This document shows, in pieces, positions 16,659 through 26,304 of a DNA stretch of 64,000 nucleotides. The notes under the pieces were generated by a model. The model searched no databases, was not told the origin of the DNA, and saw only the letters and a program-made list of their open reading frames with translations. Position numbers and translations under genes: made by a program. Source of the stretch: Flammeovirgaceae bacterium BBD 1991-12 (GTDB taxonomy: Bacteria > Bacteroidota > Bacteroidia > Cytophagales > Cyclobacteriaceae); NCBI GenBank assembly GCA_001657315.1, contig LYSV01000008.1, forward strand, positions 1-64,000, read 5' to 3'. Numbering within the stretch: position 1 is the stretch's first letter; every line of letters starts with the position of its first letter.

Positions 16659-18122
16659 ATGAATAATTTAATAGAGGATATAGATATTGTTACGCAGCAG
16701 GAAAAAGAGGCAGAAGCCTGCGAAACTGTGAAGGTATCTGAGAACAGTAACAGCGGAAAGGAAAGAAAACTTTATATAGAAAGCTATGGATGTCAGATGA
16801 ATTTCAGCGACAGTGAGATCGTCTCATCCATCATGGCTAAAAACGGCTTTGACACAACTTCCAACTTCGAGGAAGCCGACGTGGTTTTCCTGAATACATG
16901 CTCCATACGCGAGAAGGCAGAACAGACGGTTCGTAACAGGTTGGCCCAGTTCAACAATGTAAAAAAGAAGAAGCCAGACATGATGATCGGTGTACTGGGC
17001 TGTATGGCAGAGCGTCTGAAAAGCAAGTTGCTGGAGGAGGAAAGGATTGTGGACCTGGTTGTGGGACCTGATGCCTACCGGGACCTCCCTGCTCTGGTGA
17101 AGCAGGTGGATGACGGACAAAAAGCGGTAAACACCTTTTTGTCAAGAGAGGAGACTTATGCGGATATAAATCCGGTGAGGCTCAACTCCAATGGGGTGAC
17201 AGCCTTTATCTCCATCATGAGAGGATGCGATAATATGTGCTCGTTTTGTGTAGTACCCTTTACCCGGGGCCGGGAGCGCAGCCGTGATCCTCATTCCATT
17301 GTAAGAGAAGCACAGGAGCTGTTCAACAACGGATACAGAGAAGTGACGCTGCTGGGCCAGAATGTGGACTCCTACAAATGGTCGCCTGAGCAAAACAACA
17401 AGGCCCGACTGGAAAAGACGGAGGTAAGCCATATTGTCAATTTTGCATCACTCCTTGAAATGGTAGCACAGGTGGATCCGGACCTTCGCGTGAGGTTCTC
17501 TACCTCACACCCCAAGGACATCACCAATGAGGTGCTGCATACCATTAACCGGTATGAAAACATATGTAATTACATTCATCTGCCTGCACAAAGCGGTAAT
17601 AGCAGAATACTGCAACTCATGAACCGGACCTACACCCGCGAATGGTATATCAACCGGGTAGATGCCATAAGGAGTATTATCGGAGAGGATTGTGGCATTT
17701 CATCGGATATGATCACGGGTTTTTGTAGTGAAACGGAAAAGGAGCATCAGGATACCCTTTCTCTTATGGATTACGTTAAATATGATTTCTCGTATATGTT
17801 TTTCTACAGCGAGCGACCCGGCACACTGGCTGAAAAGAAATATGAGGACGATATTCCATTGGAAGTCAAAAAACGAAGATTGAGTGAAGTGATCGCCAAA
17901 CAGCAGGCACATTCGCTGGAGCGGAACAAAAGAGATGTAGGTAAGGTACATAAAGTACTGATAGAAGGATCTTCAAAACGCTCCGATCAGCACCTGCAGG
18001 GGAGGAACTCAGCAAACAAGGTGGTTGTATTCCCAAGGAAAAGCTATTCGAAGGGACAATATGTACACGTAAGGATTGAGGACTGCTCAGCGGCCACACT
18101 GTTTGGCAAGACAATAGATTAA
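16659..18122 (+). CDS. miaB: tRNA-2-methylthio-N6-dimethylallyladenosine synthase
   Basis: The 487-residue enzyme adds a methylthio group to i6A37 of tRNAs. N-terminal cluster cysteines are C45 ([13 protein letters not shown]), C81 ([11 protein letters not shown]) and C115 (GVLGCMAER). The radical SAM motif GCDNMCSFC gives C190, C194 and C197, and a TRAM domain forms the C-terminus ([13 protein letters not shown]). The ATG at 16659 is preferred over the upstream ATG at 16614 because a promoter element lies between them. About 35 residues precede the usual MiaB start. The stop codon overlaps the next start (TAATG), so the sigma54-type activator is co-translated. Confidence 0.95.
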   Translation: MNNLIEDIDIVTQQEKEAEACETVKVSENSNSGKERKLYIESYGCQMNFSDSEIVSSIMAKNGFDTTSNFEEADVVFLNTCSIREKAEQTVRNRLAQFNNVKKKKPDMMIGVLGCMAERLKSKLLEEERIVDLVVGPDAYRDLPALVKQVDDGQKAVNTFLSREETYADINPVRLNSNGVTAFISIMRGCDNMCSFCVVPFTRGRERSRDPHSIVREAQELFNNGYREVTLLGQNVDSYKWSPEQNNKARLEKTEVSHIVNFASLLEMVAQVDPDLRVRFSTSHPKDITNEVLHTINRYENICNYIHLPAQSGNSRILQLMNRTYTREWYINRVDAIRSIIGEDCGISSDMITGFCSETEKEHQDTLSLMDYVKYDFSYMFFYSERPGTLAEKKYEDDIPLEVKKRRLSEVIAKQQAHSLERNKRDVGKVHKVLIEGSSKRSDQHLQGRNSANKVVVFPRKSYSKGQYVHVRIEDCSAATLFGKTID

Positions 18123-19393
18123 TGGACGAAGCAGAAATTTTAAGTATAAAACAGCGGTTCGGGATAATAGGTAATTCCAATCTGCTCAACCATGCCATAG
18201 AAGTAGCTGCACAGGTAGCCCCGACAGATATGTCGGTACTTATTACAGGCGAGAGTGGCAGTGGAAAAGAGTCATTCAGCAAGATCATCCACCACCTGAG
18301 CCCCCGTAAGCACAACCAGTTCATCGCCATCAACTGTGGCTCGATACCTGAGGGCACCATTGACTCAGAGCTTTTTGGTCATGAAAAGGGTTCCTTCACA
18401 GGGGCACATGAGGCCAGAAAGGGATATTTTGAAGTGACTAACGGTGGCACCATATTTCTGGATGAAATAGGTGAAATGCCGCTGGGAACCCAGGCACGCT
18501 TACTACGGGTACTGGAAAACGGCGAATTTATTAAGGTGGGTTCATCCAAGGTACAAAAAACTGATGTGCGTGTGGTAGCAGCCACAAATGTCAACCTGAT
18601 GAAGTCCGTTGAAGATGGTAAATTCAGGGAAGACCTGTACTACCGGCTGAGCACTGTTCCCATCTATGTTCCCCCGTTACGTGACAGAGGAAAGGACATA
18701 GAACTGCTATTCAGGAAGTTTGCAACGGACTTTGCCGAAAAATACCGGGTAAAGCCCATCGCGCTTACGGATGATGCCAGAGAAGTACTGCTGAAGTATA
18801 GATTTCCTGGAAATATACGGCAGCTCAAGAATCTGGTGGAACAGATCTCGGTACTATCGCCGGATAGCAAGGTCGTAAATACGGAAAAGCTGGTACGCTA
18901 CCTGCCAAAGGACCAGAGTCAGTTACCCACACTGTACAAGGACCCGTCTGCCGGCGAAAACTTTTCAGAGCGGGATCTCCTCTACAAGGTATTGTTCGAT
19001 ATGAAGAAGGACATGAATGATCTGAAAAAGTTCGTGCTGGAGGTAATGAAAAGCGAATCTTCAGGTAAGGAGATCATCAAGGATCATAGTAATCTTTTCG
19101 AAGACCTCGACCAGGAGATCCCTCCGACGCTACAATCCGAGGAACCCGTTCTTTTAAACCTTGATAACGGTACACCGGAACAGGACTATGACGATCATGA
19201 GACAACGGAGATCCATGATATTGCTCATGAAACGGAAGAAGAAGAGCTGTCACTGGAAAAGATCGAAAAGGAGCTGATCATTAAGGCATTGAAGAAAAAT
19301 AACAACAAACGCAAGTACGCTGCCCAGGATCTTGGGATTTCGGAACGAACTTTGTATAGGAAAATAAAACAGTACGAACTTGAAGACCTTTAA
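18122..19393 (+). CDS. Sigma-54-type AAA+ transcriptional activator with Fis helix-turn-helix, no receiver domain
   Basis: The 423-residue protein starts directly with the AAA+ domain: Walker A GESGSGKE (43-50), sigma-contact loop GSFTGA (90-95), Walker B GTIFLDEIGEMP, sensor region RVVAATN and FREDLYYRLS. The C-terminus is a Fis-type helix-turn-helix (RKYAAQDLGISERTLYRKIKQ). It lacks an N-terminal receiver or sensor domain, and has an acidic linker of about 80 residues between AAA+ and the helix-turn-helix. It should remodel RpoN-holoenzyme to open promoters; how it is switched on is unclear. It sits between miaB and lptE, an arrangement frequent in Bacteroidota. Confidence 0.92.
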   Translation: MDEAEILSIKQRFGIIGNSNLLNHAIEVAAQVAPTDMSVLITGESGSGKESFSKIIHHLSPRKHNQFIAINCGSIPEGTIDSELFGHEKGSFTGAHEARKGYFEVTNGGTIFLDEIGEMPLGTQARLLRVLENGEFIKVGSSKVQKTDVRVVAATNVNLMKSVEDGKFREDLYYRLSTVPIYVPPLRDRGKDIELLFRKFATDFAEKYRVKPIALTDDAREVLLKYRFPGNIRQLKNLVEQISVLSPDSKVVNTEKLVRYLPKDQSQLPTLYKDPSAGENFSERDLLYKVLFDMKKDMNDLKKFVLEVMKSESSGKEIIKDHSNLFEDLDQEIPPTLQSEEPVLLNLDNGTPEQDYDDHETTEIHDIAHETEEEELSLEKIEKELIIKALKKNNNKRKYAAQDLGISERTLYRKIKQYELEDL

Positions 19394-19901
19394 AACACTG
19401 ATCCTGGCACTTTTCGCATGCTTGTTATACAATGGCTGTGGTATATACTCCTTTACGGGTGTAGCCATAACGGCCGAAACCATATCCATTCCGAACTTTT
19501 ACAATGATGCGGACGGTGGCCCCCCCGATATGGCCCAGATCTTTACCAACAAGCTCACAGACTATTATCAGCAAAACACCAACCTGCTGCGGGTAGAAGA
19601 AAACGGGGAGCTACAACTTGAAGGCTCAGTGACAGGATACAGGATCACTCCGGTAGCTCCTACTGCCGCTCAAAGTGATGATTTCGGCGATGCAGCTGCG
19701 TTGAGCCGCCTCACGATAACGGTAAGCGTGTCCTATGTAAATACTACGGATGAAACCTTTGATTTCGAAAATCAATCCTTTTCTTTCTTTGAAGATTTTG
19801 ACAGTAACCAGAATATTACTACCATAGAAAGAGAACTGATCGACAGGATATTTGACCAGATTATTTTGGACATATTCAATGCCACGGTTGCCAATTGGTA
19901 A
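19380..19901 (+). CDS. lptE: LPS-assembly lipoprotein LptE
   Basis: The 173-residue product starts with TTG at 19380, overlapping the activator gene by 14 bases. The lipobox YNGC (about residues 17-20) is followed by GIYSFTGVAI, the conserved LptE opening in Bacteroidota, then IPNFYNDADGG and the tail FDQIILDIFNATVANW. LptE plugs the LptD barrel that brings LPS to the cell surface. The neighbours (sigma54-type activator before, secG after) are the usual ones for this phylum. Confidence 0.88.
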   Translation: MKTFKTLILALFACLLYNGCGIYSFTGVAITAETISIPNFYNDADGGPPDMAQIFTNKLTDYYQQNTNLLRVEENGELQLEGSVTGYRITPVAPTAAQSDDFGDAAALSRLTITVSVSYVNTTDETFDFENQSFSFFEDFDSNQNITTIERELIDRIFDQIILDIFNATVANW

Positions 19902-19959
19902 ATTTTACTATATTTTTACTGGCTAGCTTTATTAATTTAATAAGGTAATATATTCCATT

Positions 19960-21372
19960 TTGAACAAACAGAGATTTTCACAGGTTGTCAGAGCATTTCA
20001 TAATTTATCCCAGGAAGACAGGGGCAAACTTCATGATCTGGTCAAGGCCTATCCCTATAGCCAGATCATACATACGTTGGTTGCCAAGGCCAACAAGGAT
20101 GCCGATACTGACATCACGCAGCAAACGCTGAACTACGCCGCTATGTATGCCACTGATCGCAACGTGCTGAAGCAGGTTATTGAAAGTCAGCCGGAGATCA
20201 GTGAACCTGTGGAAGAAAAAACAACAATTGTCGAGTCTACTACTTCAATGCTGGAAAGTGCTGTTCAGGAAGATACCTCTCCTGAACTTTCGAGCTCAGG
20301 AAAAAGAAAAGTAACTGTAGATGCTGAGGCTTTGAAAGACGATTCAAGTGGGTTGATCAGTGAAGTATGGTCCGATCTGGAAGCCTTGAAAAAAAGTAAG
20401 GCCTCCTACCTGGAGAATGAAAACCCGGCGGAAGCAGCAACTACGGAGATCACCCCCACGGATGAACCCGAGGCTTCCACTACCGGGAAAACCACCACTA
20501 CCCGTAAGACATCCTCTTCCACAGCCAAAAAGAGTACCGCCACTCCTCGTACTTCTGCTGCCACCAAAAAAAGTACAACAACAAAAACCACAGCAGCGAG
20601 CAAAAAAAGTACGACTACCAAGGCGGCAGCTGCCAATAAGGCTACAGCAGAAAAGACGGCAACTACGAAAAAAAGCCCGGCAGCTTCCCGAACCACTACA
20701 GCTCGTAAAAAAAGTACGGCAACCCCTAAAGCCACCACTGCGAAAAAGACAACTACGAAAAAAACGGCAGCTGCCAAATCAAAAGCCGCGACAACTACAG
20801 CTGCCCGGGTAAGTACAACAAAAAAGACAACAGCTGCTAAAAAGACAACGGCTACCAGTGCAAAGACCACCGCTTCAAAAAGCAAAAGGACAACAACTGC
20901 CCAAGCAAGCAGCACGTCAAAAGCCAAAACATCCCCTGCAAAAAAGACAACTGCAAAATCAGCAGGCTCCGGAACCACAACTACCAAAAAGACCACAACA
21001 TCAAGGACCGCTACCCGAAAAAGTACCACAGCAAAATCAACTGCAGCGGCCAAAACATCCGCTTCAAAAAAAAAAGCTGATACAAAATCAAAAAGTGCCC
21101 AAATAAAGAAACAAAAGAAGATCATCGAAAAATTTATTGACGATAAACCACGGATCTCCCCTAAAACCATACGGGTATCCGTGAGTGAACAAAGGGACCT
21201 TTCTGAAAGAAGCACAGCTTTTGGAGAAAATCTGATCTCAGAAAATCTGGCGCAGATCCTCATTGCGCAGGGCAAGAAGGAAAAAGCCCTTGATATTTAT
21301 AAAAAATTAATTTGGAAGTTTCCTCAAAAAAAGACTTACTTTGCAGCTTTGATTGAAGATTTGCAAAAATAG
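19960..21372 (+). CDS. Histone H1-like Lys/Thr/Ala-rich protein with conserved ends
   Basis: The 470-residue product starts with TTG at 19960. Residues 1-75 form a conserved helical domain (QVVRAFHNLSQEDRGKLHDLV, then a YPYSQIIHTLVAKAN element). Residues 155-385 are low-complexity, almost only Lys, Thr, Ala and Ser (TTKKTTA-type repeats), as in histone H1-like DNA-binding tails. The last 85 residues return to a normal fold: a basic helix (KKQKKIIEKFIDDKPRISP) and a TPR-like hairpin (AQILIAQGKKEKALDIYKKLIWKFP). The ends have the look of a scaffold protein and the middle that of a polyamine-like or nucleic-acid-binding tether. The exact function is unknown. It is in one operon with lptE and secG. 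Confidence 0.85.
   Translation: MNKQRFSQVVRAFHNLSQEDRGKLHDLVKAYPYSQIIHTLVAKANKDADTDITQQTLNYAAMYATDRNVLKQVIESQPEISEPVEEKTTIVESTTSMLESAVQEDTSPELSSSGKRKVTVDAEALKDDSSGLISEVWSDLEALKKSKASYLENENPAEAATTEITPTDEPEASTTGKTTTTRKTSSSTAKKSTATPRTSAATKKSTTTKTTAASKKSTTTKAAAANKATAEKTATTKKSPAASRTTTARKKSTATPKATTAKKTTTKKTAAAKSKAATTTAARVSTTKKTTAAKKTTATSAKTTASKSKRTTTAQASSTSKAKTSPAKKTTAKSAGSGTTTTKKTTTSRTATRKSTTAKSTAAAKTSASKKKADTKSKSAQIKKQKKIIEKFIDDKPRISPKTIRVSVSEQRDLSERSTAFGENLISENLAQILIAQGKKEKALDIYKKLIWKFPQKKTYFAALIEDLQK
20450..21110 (+). repeat. Low-complexity Lys/Thr/Ala-coding repeats
   Basis: Short imperfect repeats of the type acnacnaaaaag / gcnaaaaag encode TTKK and AAK units. The repeat is irregular at the DNA level, which points to slippage and recurring local duplication. 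The region also yields a long false frame on the opposite strand. Confidence 0.8.
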
Positions 21373-21376
21373 GAGG
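21371..21376 (+). promoter_or_regulatory. Shine-Dalgarno sequence AGGAGG before secG
   Basis: AGGAGG overlaps the stop codon of the upstream gene and sits 8 bases before the secG ATG at 21385. Such a strong site is uncommon among the genes of this window and suggests high, coupled expression of secG. Confidence 0.7.
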
Positions 21377-21384
21377 GCAAAATT

Positions 21385-21807
21385 ATGTTCCCATTAATAT
21401 TAAGTTTGATCATACTGGCATCTATCCTTCTGGTACTGGTTATACTGGCCCAGAACTCTAAAGGTGGAGGGCTCACCAGCCAGTTTGGCGGATCAGGAGC
21501 CAGCAATATGATCGGAGTTAAAAAAACGGGAGACCTTCTCGAAAAACTAACCTGGGGCCTGATCATTGTGGTCTTTGTTTTAAGTATGGGCACCAAATTC
21601 ATTGGGAACAATAATGCGGGTGTCACTGATGAGTTCATTGATCGCGCCCAGGAGTCACAGACCGCACCAAGTATTGATCTGGGAGGCGTTGAAGGAATAG
21701 ACGACTCCACACAACTTCTGGATATTGCCGATCCTGCTACCACCGAAGGTGAAGACAATGGTCTTGGAGATGACCTTTCCGGCGAGGAACCTGAAGAAGA
21801 AAATTAA
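21385..21807 (+). CDS. secG: Preprotein translocase subunit SecG
   Basis: The 140-residue protein has two membrane helices (about 4-22 and 53-71) separated by the SecG signature QNSKGGGLTSQFGGSGASNMIGVKKT. SecG supports SecYEG-dependent export. The C-terminal 65 residues are acidic and disordered, as is usual in Bacteroidota. The gene closes the lptE operon. Confidence 0.95.
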   Translation: MFPLILSLIILASILLVLVILAQNSKGGGLTSQFGGSGASNMIGVKKTGDLLEKLTWGLIIVVFVLSMGTKFIGNNNAGVTDEFIDRAQESQTAPSIDLGGVEGIDDSTQLLDIADPATTEGEDNGLGDDLSGEEPEEEN

Positions 21808-21821
21808 GCATTCCATCTACT

Positions 21822-21896
21822 TTTCCTGAATTTTAAAAACTCAATTATCAGGAAATTGTTAATTGATCAAATGCAGAAGGTACGTACGAACCTTCT
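21822..21896. terminator. Two hairpins between convergent secG and MFS genes
   Basis: TTTCCTGA (21822-21829) pairs with TCAGGAAA (21848-21855), and AGAAGGT (21875-21881) pairs with ACCTTCT (21890-21896). Both lie in the gap where the two genes converge. There is no long T-run, so their action as terminators is only likely. Confidence 0.4.
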
Positions 21897-21961
21897 ACGT
21901 ATTGGAGGTCAAAAACATCAATCAGCCCATCTGCAATGATGTTCTTTCCTGCTGGTAATCC

Positions 21962-23110
21962 CTAAAAAGACCTCCGTGCCCAGAAAAATGCGATGATCGT
22001 CAATACGAGCAGCAGCACAAACCCGTTATTCAGTCCGTACACCTCAGCAATCAGCCCGATGATCACTGGCCCGATGAGAAATCCAAAATATCCCGCACTG
22101 GCGACTGAGGCCAGACCATAGGCAGGATTGACCCCTACTACCCGGGAAGCACTGCTGAAGAGTACCGGTATTATGCAGGAATATCCCAGGCCCACCATGG
22201 CAAAACCTGCAATAGCCCAGTTGACAGCTGTTGTCAAAAGAAGCAGGATACCCAGAATAGCAATGACCGCGCCAAACAGGATCACCCGGGCACGGCCATA
22301 TTGTTGAATGTAATGATCCCCATTGAACCGGCCCAGGGTCATGGTCAGTGAAAAAGCAGCATACCCGAAACCGGCCAGAGTAGCACCAGAGCCAAGGAAT
22401 TCATCCAGATAAACCGTACTCCAGTCTGCTACGGCTCCCTCTCCTATCATAATGCAAAAGGCAATCATGGCCAGGCCTACCATGGACGGCCGGGGAAGAG
22501 CAAAAAGAGGCGCGGACTCTCCATTACTATCATCACGAATATGTCCTATCTGCCTGCCAATGAACAAAAAGGTGACGGCAAAGATCAACAACCCTGAAAT
22601 GATGAAATGAATGACGGGATCAACTCCAAGACCTGCCAATACTCCGCCCACACTCCCACCAGCAATACCACCTAAACTATAAAAACCGTGAGTCGTGGAC
22701 ATAATACTGACTTTCTCCGTTTTTTCTATAGTATTAACTACGGCATTCATGGCTATGTCCAGCCAGCCCATACCAAGGCCCAGAACGAATAACCCCATAC
22801 ATAGCGAAATAAAATCAATTGCCAGTATGGGCAGTACAACGGCTAAACAAAAAAACAACAGGGCGTATACCGTTGTCCTGCCCTCTCCTACGGCATGTAT
22901 TAATCTGCCACTGATCAACATGGATATAATGGCTCCCATTGGTGTAAAAAAAAGAGCAATACCCAAAGCGCCCTCTGAGAGACCCAGATGCACCTTTACC
23001 TCAGGGATACGGGTCACCCAAAAAGAAAACAAGGTGCCCAGTATAAAAAAGGTAAGACCTGCACTTAAATATCTGGAGTTGCCGGTATAAACATAAAGTC
23101 TCCTTAGCAT
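21962..23110 (-). CDS. MFS transporter (AraJ/fucose-permease-like)
   Basis: The 382-residue protein has about 12 membrane helices and the pattern of MFS members close to sugar permeases/YbjJ (TFFILGTLFSFWVTRIPEVKVHLGLSEGALGIALF in two halves; GMGWLDIAMNAVVNTIE; STTHGFYSLGGIAGG). The substrate cannot be told from sequence. It is divergent from an AraC regulator that starts 128 bases away, which may control it. Confidence 0.85.
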   Translation of the reverse strand: MLRRLYVYTGNSRYLSAGLTFFILGTLFSFWVTRIPEVKVHLGLSEGALGIALFFTPMGAIISMLISGRLIHAVGEGRTTVYALLFFCLAVVLPILAIDFISLCMGLFVLGLGMGWLDIAMNAVVNTIEKTEKVSIMSTTHGFYSLGGIAGGSVGGVLAGLGVDPVIHFIISGLLIFAVTFLFIGRQIGHIRDDSNGESAPLFALPRPSMVGLAMIAFCIMIGEGAVADWSTVYLDEFLGSGATLAGFGYAAFSLTMTLGRFNGDHYIQQYGRARVILFGAVIAILGILLLLTTAVNWAIAGFAMVGLGYSCIIPVLFSSASRVVGVNPAYGLASVASAGYFGFLIGPVIIGLIAEVYGLNNGFVLLLVLTIIAFFWARRSF

Positions 23111-23237
23111 GACCCCAAAAATAGAGGGACATACATTGCCTGTAATACCACCATATTGCCCTATTGTTGAATTTTATTAACCCAAATAATCAAAATTTAA
23201 TAAATGGAGTATAAATTAGAAGTGAATAAACGCAGGC

Positions 23238-24104
23238 ATGAAACCACTTTATGAAAAAATAGACAAGAGTTTTGGTAGTTCATTTACATTAAGGACGTAC
23301 CATACGGATCATATTTGCAACATGCCGTTTTGGCATATACACCCTGAATATGAACTGGTGTACATCAGGAACGGACAAGGAAAACGTCACGTAGGCAATA
23401 CGATATCTACCTATACAGATGGAGACCTGATCCTGTTGGGTCCGAACGTACCTCACTCTTCCCTTAGCAACAACATGTACCCTGATAATACAGAAGTGGT
23501 CATACAGTTCAGGGAAAACTTTGCGGGAATGGATTTCTGGAATATTCCTGAAATGGCTCAGGTCAACAGGCTTTTCAACCGATCACGTCAGGGCATATCA
23601 TTTGGCGTGGATGTAAGGCATCAACTGGCAGACGATATTACAGGGTTACAACATCTAAAGGGTTTTCACAGACTGATGGCTTTCCTGGAGATCCTGCAGG
23701 CCCTGGCTGTCACAAAAGACTATACGTTATTGGGGGCGGACAGCTCTTCGCTGCTTATCAAGGAGGTGGATTACAACAGGATAAACAAGGTATATGCATA
23801 TGTGGAAGATCATTTCGGAGATGAAATTGTACCTTCAGAGATCGCCAGACATGTGAATATGACGTTACCTGCCTTTTGCCGGTTTTTCAAGCGCACCACG
23901 GAAAAAACATTTACCACATTTCTGAATGAGTTCCGTATTTCCTATGCCTGCCAATTGATAATGGAAGGTTCTCTTTCTCTGGCGGAGATCAGCTACCACT
24001 GTGGCTTCCAAAGTGTGTCTTACTTTAACAGACAGTTTAAAAAGATCGTTGGCACTAACCCTACTGTTTACAAGTTGGGATTTGAGAAAGTAATTACGCA
24101 TTAA
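23238..24104 (+). CDS. AraC family transcriptional regulator
   Basis: The 288-residue protein has an N-terminal cupin-like ligand domain (HIHPEYELVYIRNGQGKRHVGN, then GDLILLGPNVPHS) and a C-terminal double helix-turn-helix (about 185-285; IARHVNMTLPAFCRFFKRTTEKTFTTFLNE and SYHCGFQSVSYFNRQFKKIVGTNPTVYK). This is the sugar-responsive activator layout. Its gene is divergent from an MFS transporter and precedes a VOC protein, the likely target genes. Confidence 0.92.
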   Translation: MKPLYEKIDKSFGSSFTLRTYHTDHICNMPFWHIHPEYELVYIRNGQGKRHVGNTISTYTDGDLILLGPNVPHSSLSNNMYPDNTEVVIQFRENFAGMDFWNIPEMAQVNRLFNRSRQGISFGVDVRHQLADDITGLQHLKGFHRLMAFLEILQALAVTKDYTLLGADSSSLLIKEVDYNRINKVYAYVEDHFGDEIVPSEIARHVNMTLPAFCRFFKRTTEKTFTTFLNEFRISYACQLIMEGSLSLAEISYHCGFQSVSYFNRQFKKIVGTNPTVYKLGFEKVITH

Positions 24105-24152
24105 AAAAACAACTATCCGGATAGCTGTGGTCCGGATCAACGGAATAAGCAT

Positions 24153-24563
24153 ATGATACTGGAGCACGTTGCCTTATGGACCAACCAACTGGAAGAACTC
24201 AGGGATTACTACACCCGTTATTTTGGTGGTCAGCCCAATGAAAAGTATATAAATGAAAACCGTCATTTTGAAAGCTATTTTCTTTCCTTTACATCAGGCG
24301 CCCGGCTTGAGATCATGAAGATGCCCGATATTCCAGACAACAAGAACGACACCATTCACCGCCAGCACCTCGGTATTATCCATTTGGCATTTGGTGCAGA
24401 TAGTATGAGCGAGGTTGACAGCAAGGCAGAGGAGCTGAGGAATGCCGGCTTTAAGATCCTGAGCGGCCCCAGAAAGACCGGTGATGGATACTACGAGTTC
24501 GAAACCCTTGACCCGGACAACAACCGGATTGAAGTGACCACCCTTTTTACAGGTCTGAGCTGA
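24153..24563 (+). CDS. VOC (glyoxalase/bleomycin-resistance) family protein
   Basis: The 136-residue protein shows a two-module VOC fold: start MILEHVALWTNQLEELRDYYTRYFGG, then HLGIIHLAFGADS and the end FETLDPDNNRIEVTTLF. The metal-ligand positions are His5, a Glu (RLEIM), His (GIIHLAF) and Glu (RIEV). The closest groups are lactoylglutathione-lyase-like proteins; the substrate is unknown. It follows the AraC gene by 48 bases. Confidence 0.85.
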   Translation: MILEHVALWTNQLEELRDYYTRYFGGQPNEKYINENRHFESYFLSFTSGARLEIMKMPDIPDNKNDTIHRQHLGIIHLAFGADSMSEVDSKAEELRNAGFKILSGPRKTGDGYYEFETLDPDNNRIEVTTLFTGLS

Positions 24564-24597
24564 TCCCTATGAACAGCAGGTAAGGTGTGAAAATGTG

Positions 24598-26271
24598 CTA
24601 CTCACCGCTTGCTGACGCAGGTTCGGCCAGTTTTGCTTTAAGTTGCTGGTTTTCCAGCTCCAGCTCTTCCTGCCTGCGCCGCATCTGTTCTTGGGTGGCC
24701 TGAAGCTCCTCCTGATTCTGTCGCAGTTCTTCCTCCTGGGCTCTCATATTCTCGGCCATTTCCTGCGACTCCTGCAGCAGCACCCGCGTACGTTCATTGG
24801 TCTGTACAGTCGATACGGTGGATGCTATGTCCTCACATATTTTCTCCGCAAATTGGATCTGATGATCGCTAAAGCTTTTAAAGGAGGCTATTTCTATGGC
24901 TCCGAAGATCTCTTCATTGTATTTCAGGGGCACGATCAGTATGGAGTTGGGCGGAGCTGTACCCAGGCCGGAAGTAATATTCACAAAGCTTTCCGGCACT
25001 TCCTTCAGGTGTATACTTTGCTTCTCCTTTACACATTGGGCTACAATACCCTCATTCAGATCCAGCCGCTTTTGAAGGAACTTATGCCGGTCATAGGCAT
25101 AGGTGGCCATAAGCTCCAGATATGGTTCTTCCCCTTCCCCCCCGAATAGCAGGAAAACAGAGCCCTGATTCGCCTCCAGGTATTTTACGTAGTTGACGAT
25201 TATTTTTTCCGAAAGGGCCTTCATATCGGAATCACTTCTTAGAATATCCGCAAATTTGGCTATACCCCCGGTAGTCCAGTTTCTGATCTCGGTCTCCTCA
25301 CGGCTCTTTTTCAGATTGTCCCGCATTTTCAGAAGCTCACCTCCCATGACATCCTCTTCACTGAGTGGGGCAAAGTCTGCATCCAGCTTATCGTTGCCTA
25401 TCTCTCTGGTAAAATCGGAATAATGTGTAATACCTTCCACCAGGTCGTTCAGCGAGTCTGTCATGTCCCCCAGTTCATCCTTTCGGACACGATCGATCTT
25501 ATCCGTGGCCTTGCCAAGAGAAAGATCCCTGAGCCGGGCTCTGACTGCCTGAATAACTGCAAGCAGCCTGTCACTAAAGTAGACTGCCAGATAGGTCCCC
25601 ACTCCTAAAATAACAACGGATACCAGCAGGATGATCAGTGACATTGTTTTTATTCCTGCCGTAATGGCTTCACGTTTCAGTTCAACGGACTGTTCAATGG
25701 AATCGGTGTATATTCCTGTAGAGATCACCCAGCCCAGTGGCCTGAATAACCTGGAATAGGAAAGCTTGTCATACACCTTATTCTGCTCTGGTTTTTCCAT
25801 GATGTATTCCACAAAAGCGCCGCCCTCATTTTCTTTTACCTTCTCTACACGTTCCTGGTATAAATTCTTTCCTTCCTTAGCTTTTACCACATTGTATTTG
25901 GGGTCGCTCATCACTTTCCCGGCATTCTGAGGCTTGGCGGTATGCATGATCATAGTAGGATAAGGCAGCTGGTCATCGGTGATCCAGAAATACCCCTCTC
26001 TGTTGTCGAACCTCAATTGAGAAAGTAACTCCAGGGTTCCTTTCATACCGCCTCCGTTGGAATCATTATAACCTTTCTCTACAATTCCGTATGCAATATC
26101 GACGATATCCCTCAGCCCCTCCCGTGCCTTTGATATCTCTTCTTCACGAAAGCCTTCAATATCCTTCTGCCCCTTGTTGTAAATACTGTACACTGAAATA
26201 GTGCTGACTACGATGACAGTGGTAGCGAGTAATGCTCCTGTAAAAATGACTATTTTCCACTTTAGGCTCAT
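24598..26271 (-). CDS. sCache-HAMP-GAF membrane sensor without an output domain
   Basis: The 557-residue protein has a first membrane helix (about 7-28), a periplasmic single-cache domain (EGYFWITDDQLPYPTMIMHT, GWVISTGIYTDSIEQ), a second helix (about 205-228), a HAMP linker (LGDMTDSLNDLVEGI), a GAF domain (about 345-485; NSILIVPLKYNEEIFGAIEIAS) and a terminal coiled coil rich in Gln and Glu (EEELRQNQEELQATQEQMRRRQEELE). No histidine kinase, cyclase or chemoreceptor tip follows. Such truncated-looking sensors occur in Bacteroidota and probably act through a partner. It lies 33 bases after the alginate-export-type porin gene, so they form an operon. Confidence 0.88.
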   Translation of the reverse strand: MSLKWKIVIFTGALLATTVIVVSTISVYSIYNKGQKDIEGFREEEISKAREGLRDIVDIAYGIVEKGYNDSNGGGMKGTLELLSQLRFDNREGYFWITDDQLPYPTMIMHTAKPQNAGKVMSDPKYNVVKAKEGKNLYQERVEKVKENEGGAFVEYIMEKPEQNKVYDKLSYSRLFRPLGWVISTGIYTDSIEQSVELKREAITAGIKTMSLIILLVSVVILGVGTYLAVYFSDRLLAVIQAVRARLRDLSLGKATDKIDRVRKDELGDMTDSLNDLVEGITHYSDFTREIGNDKLDADFAPLSEEDVMGGELLKMRDNLKKSREETEIRNWTTGGIAKFADILRSDSDMKALSEKIIVNYVKYLEANQGSVFLLFGGEGEEPYLELMATYAYDRHKFLQKRLDLNEGIVAQCVKEKQSIHLKEVPESFVNITSGLGTAPPNSILIVPLKYNEEIFGAIEIASFKSFSDHQIQFAEKICEDIASTVSTVQTNERTRVLLQESQEMAENMRAQEEELRQNQEELQATQEQMRRRQEELELENQQLKAKLAEPASASGE

Positions 26272-26304
26272 ATCTCTTTTTATGTTATACCCTCCATAAC
26301 TGCA

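Noticed and set aside
20406-21275. 289-codon frame on the minus strand, rich in Val and Phe
   Set aside because: It is the complement of the Lys/Thr/Ala repeats of the plus-strand gene; low complexity gives a long open frame by chance.
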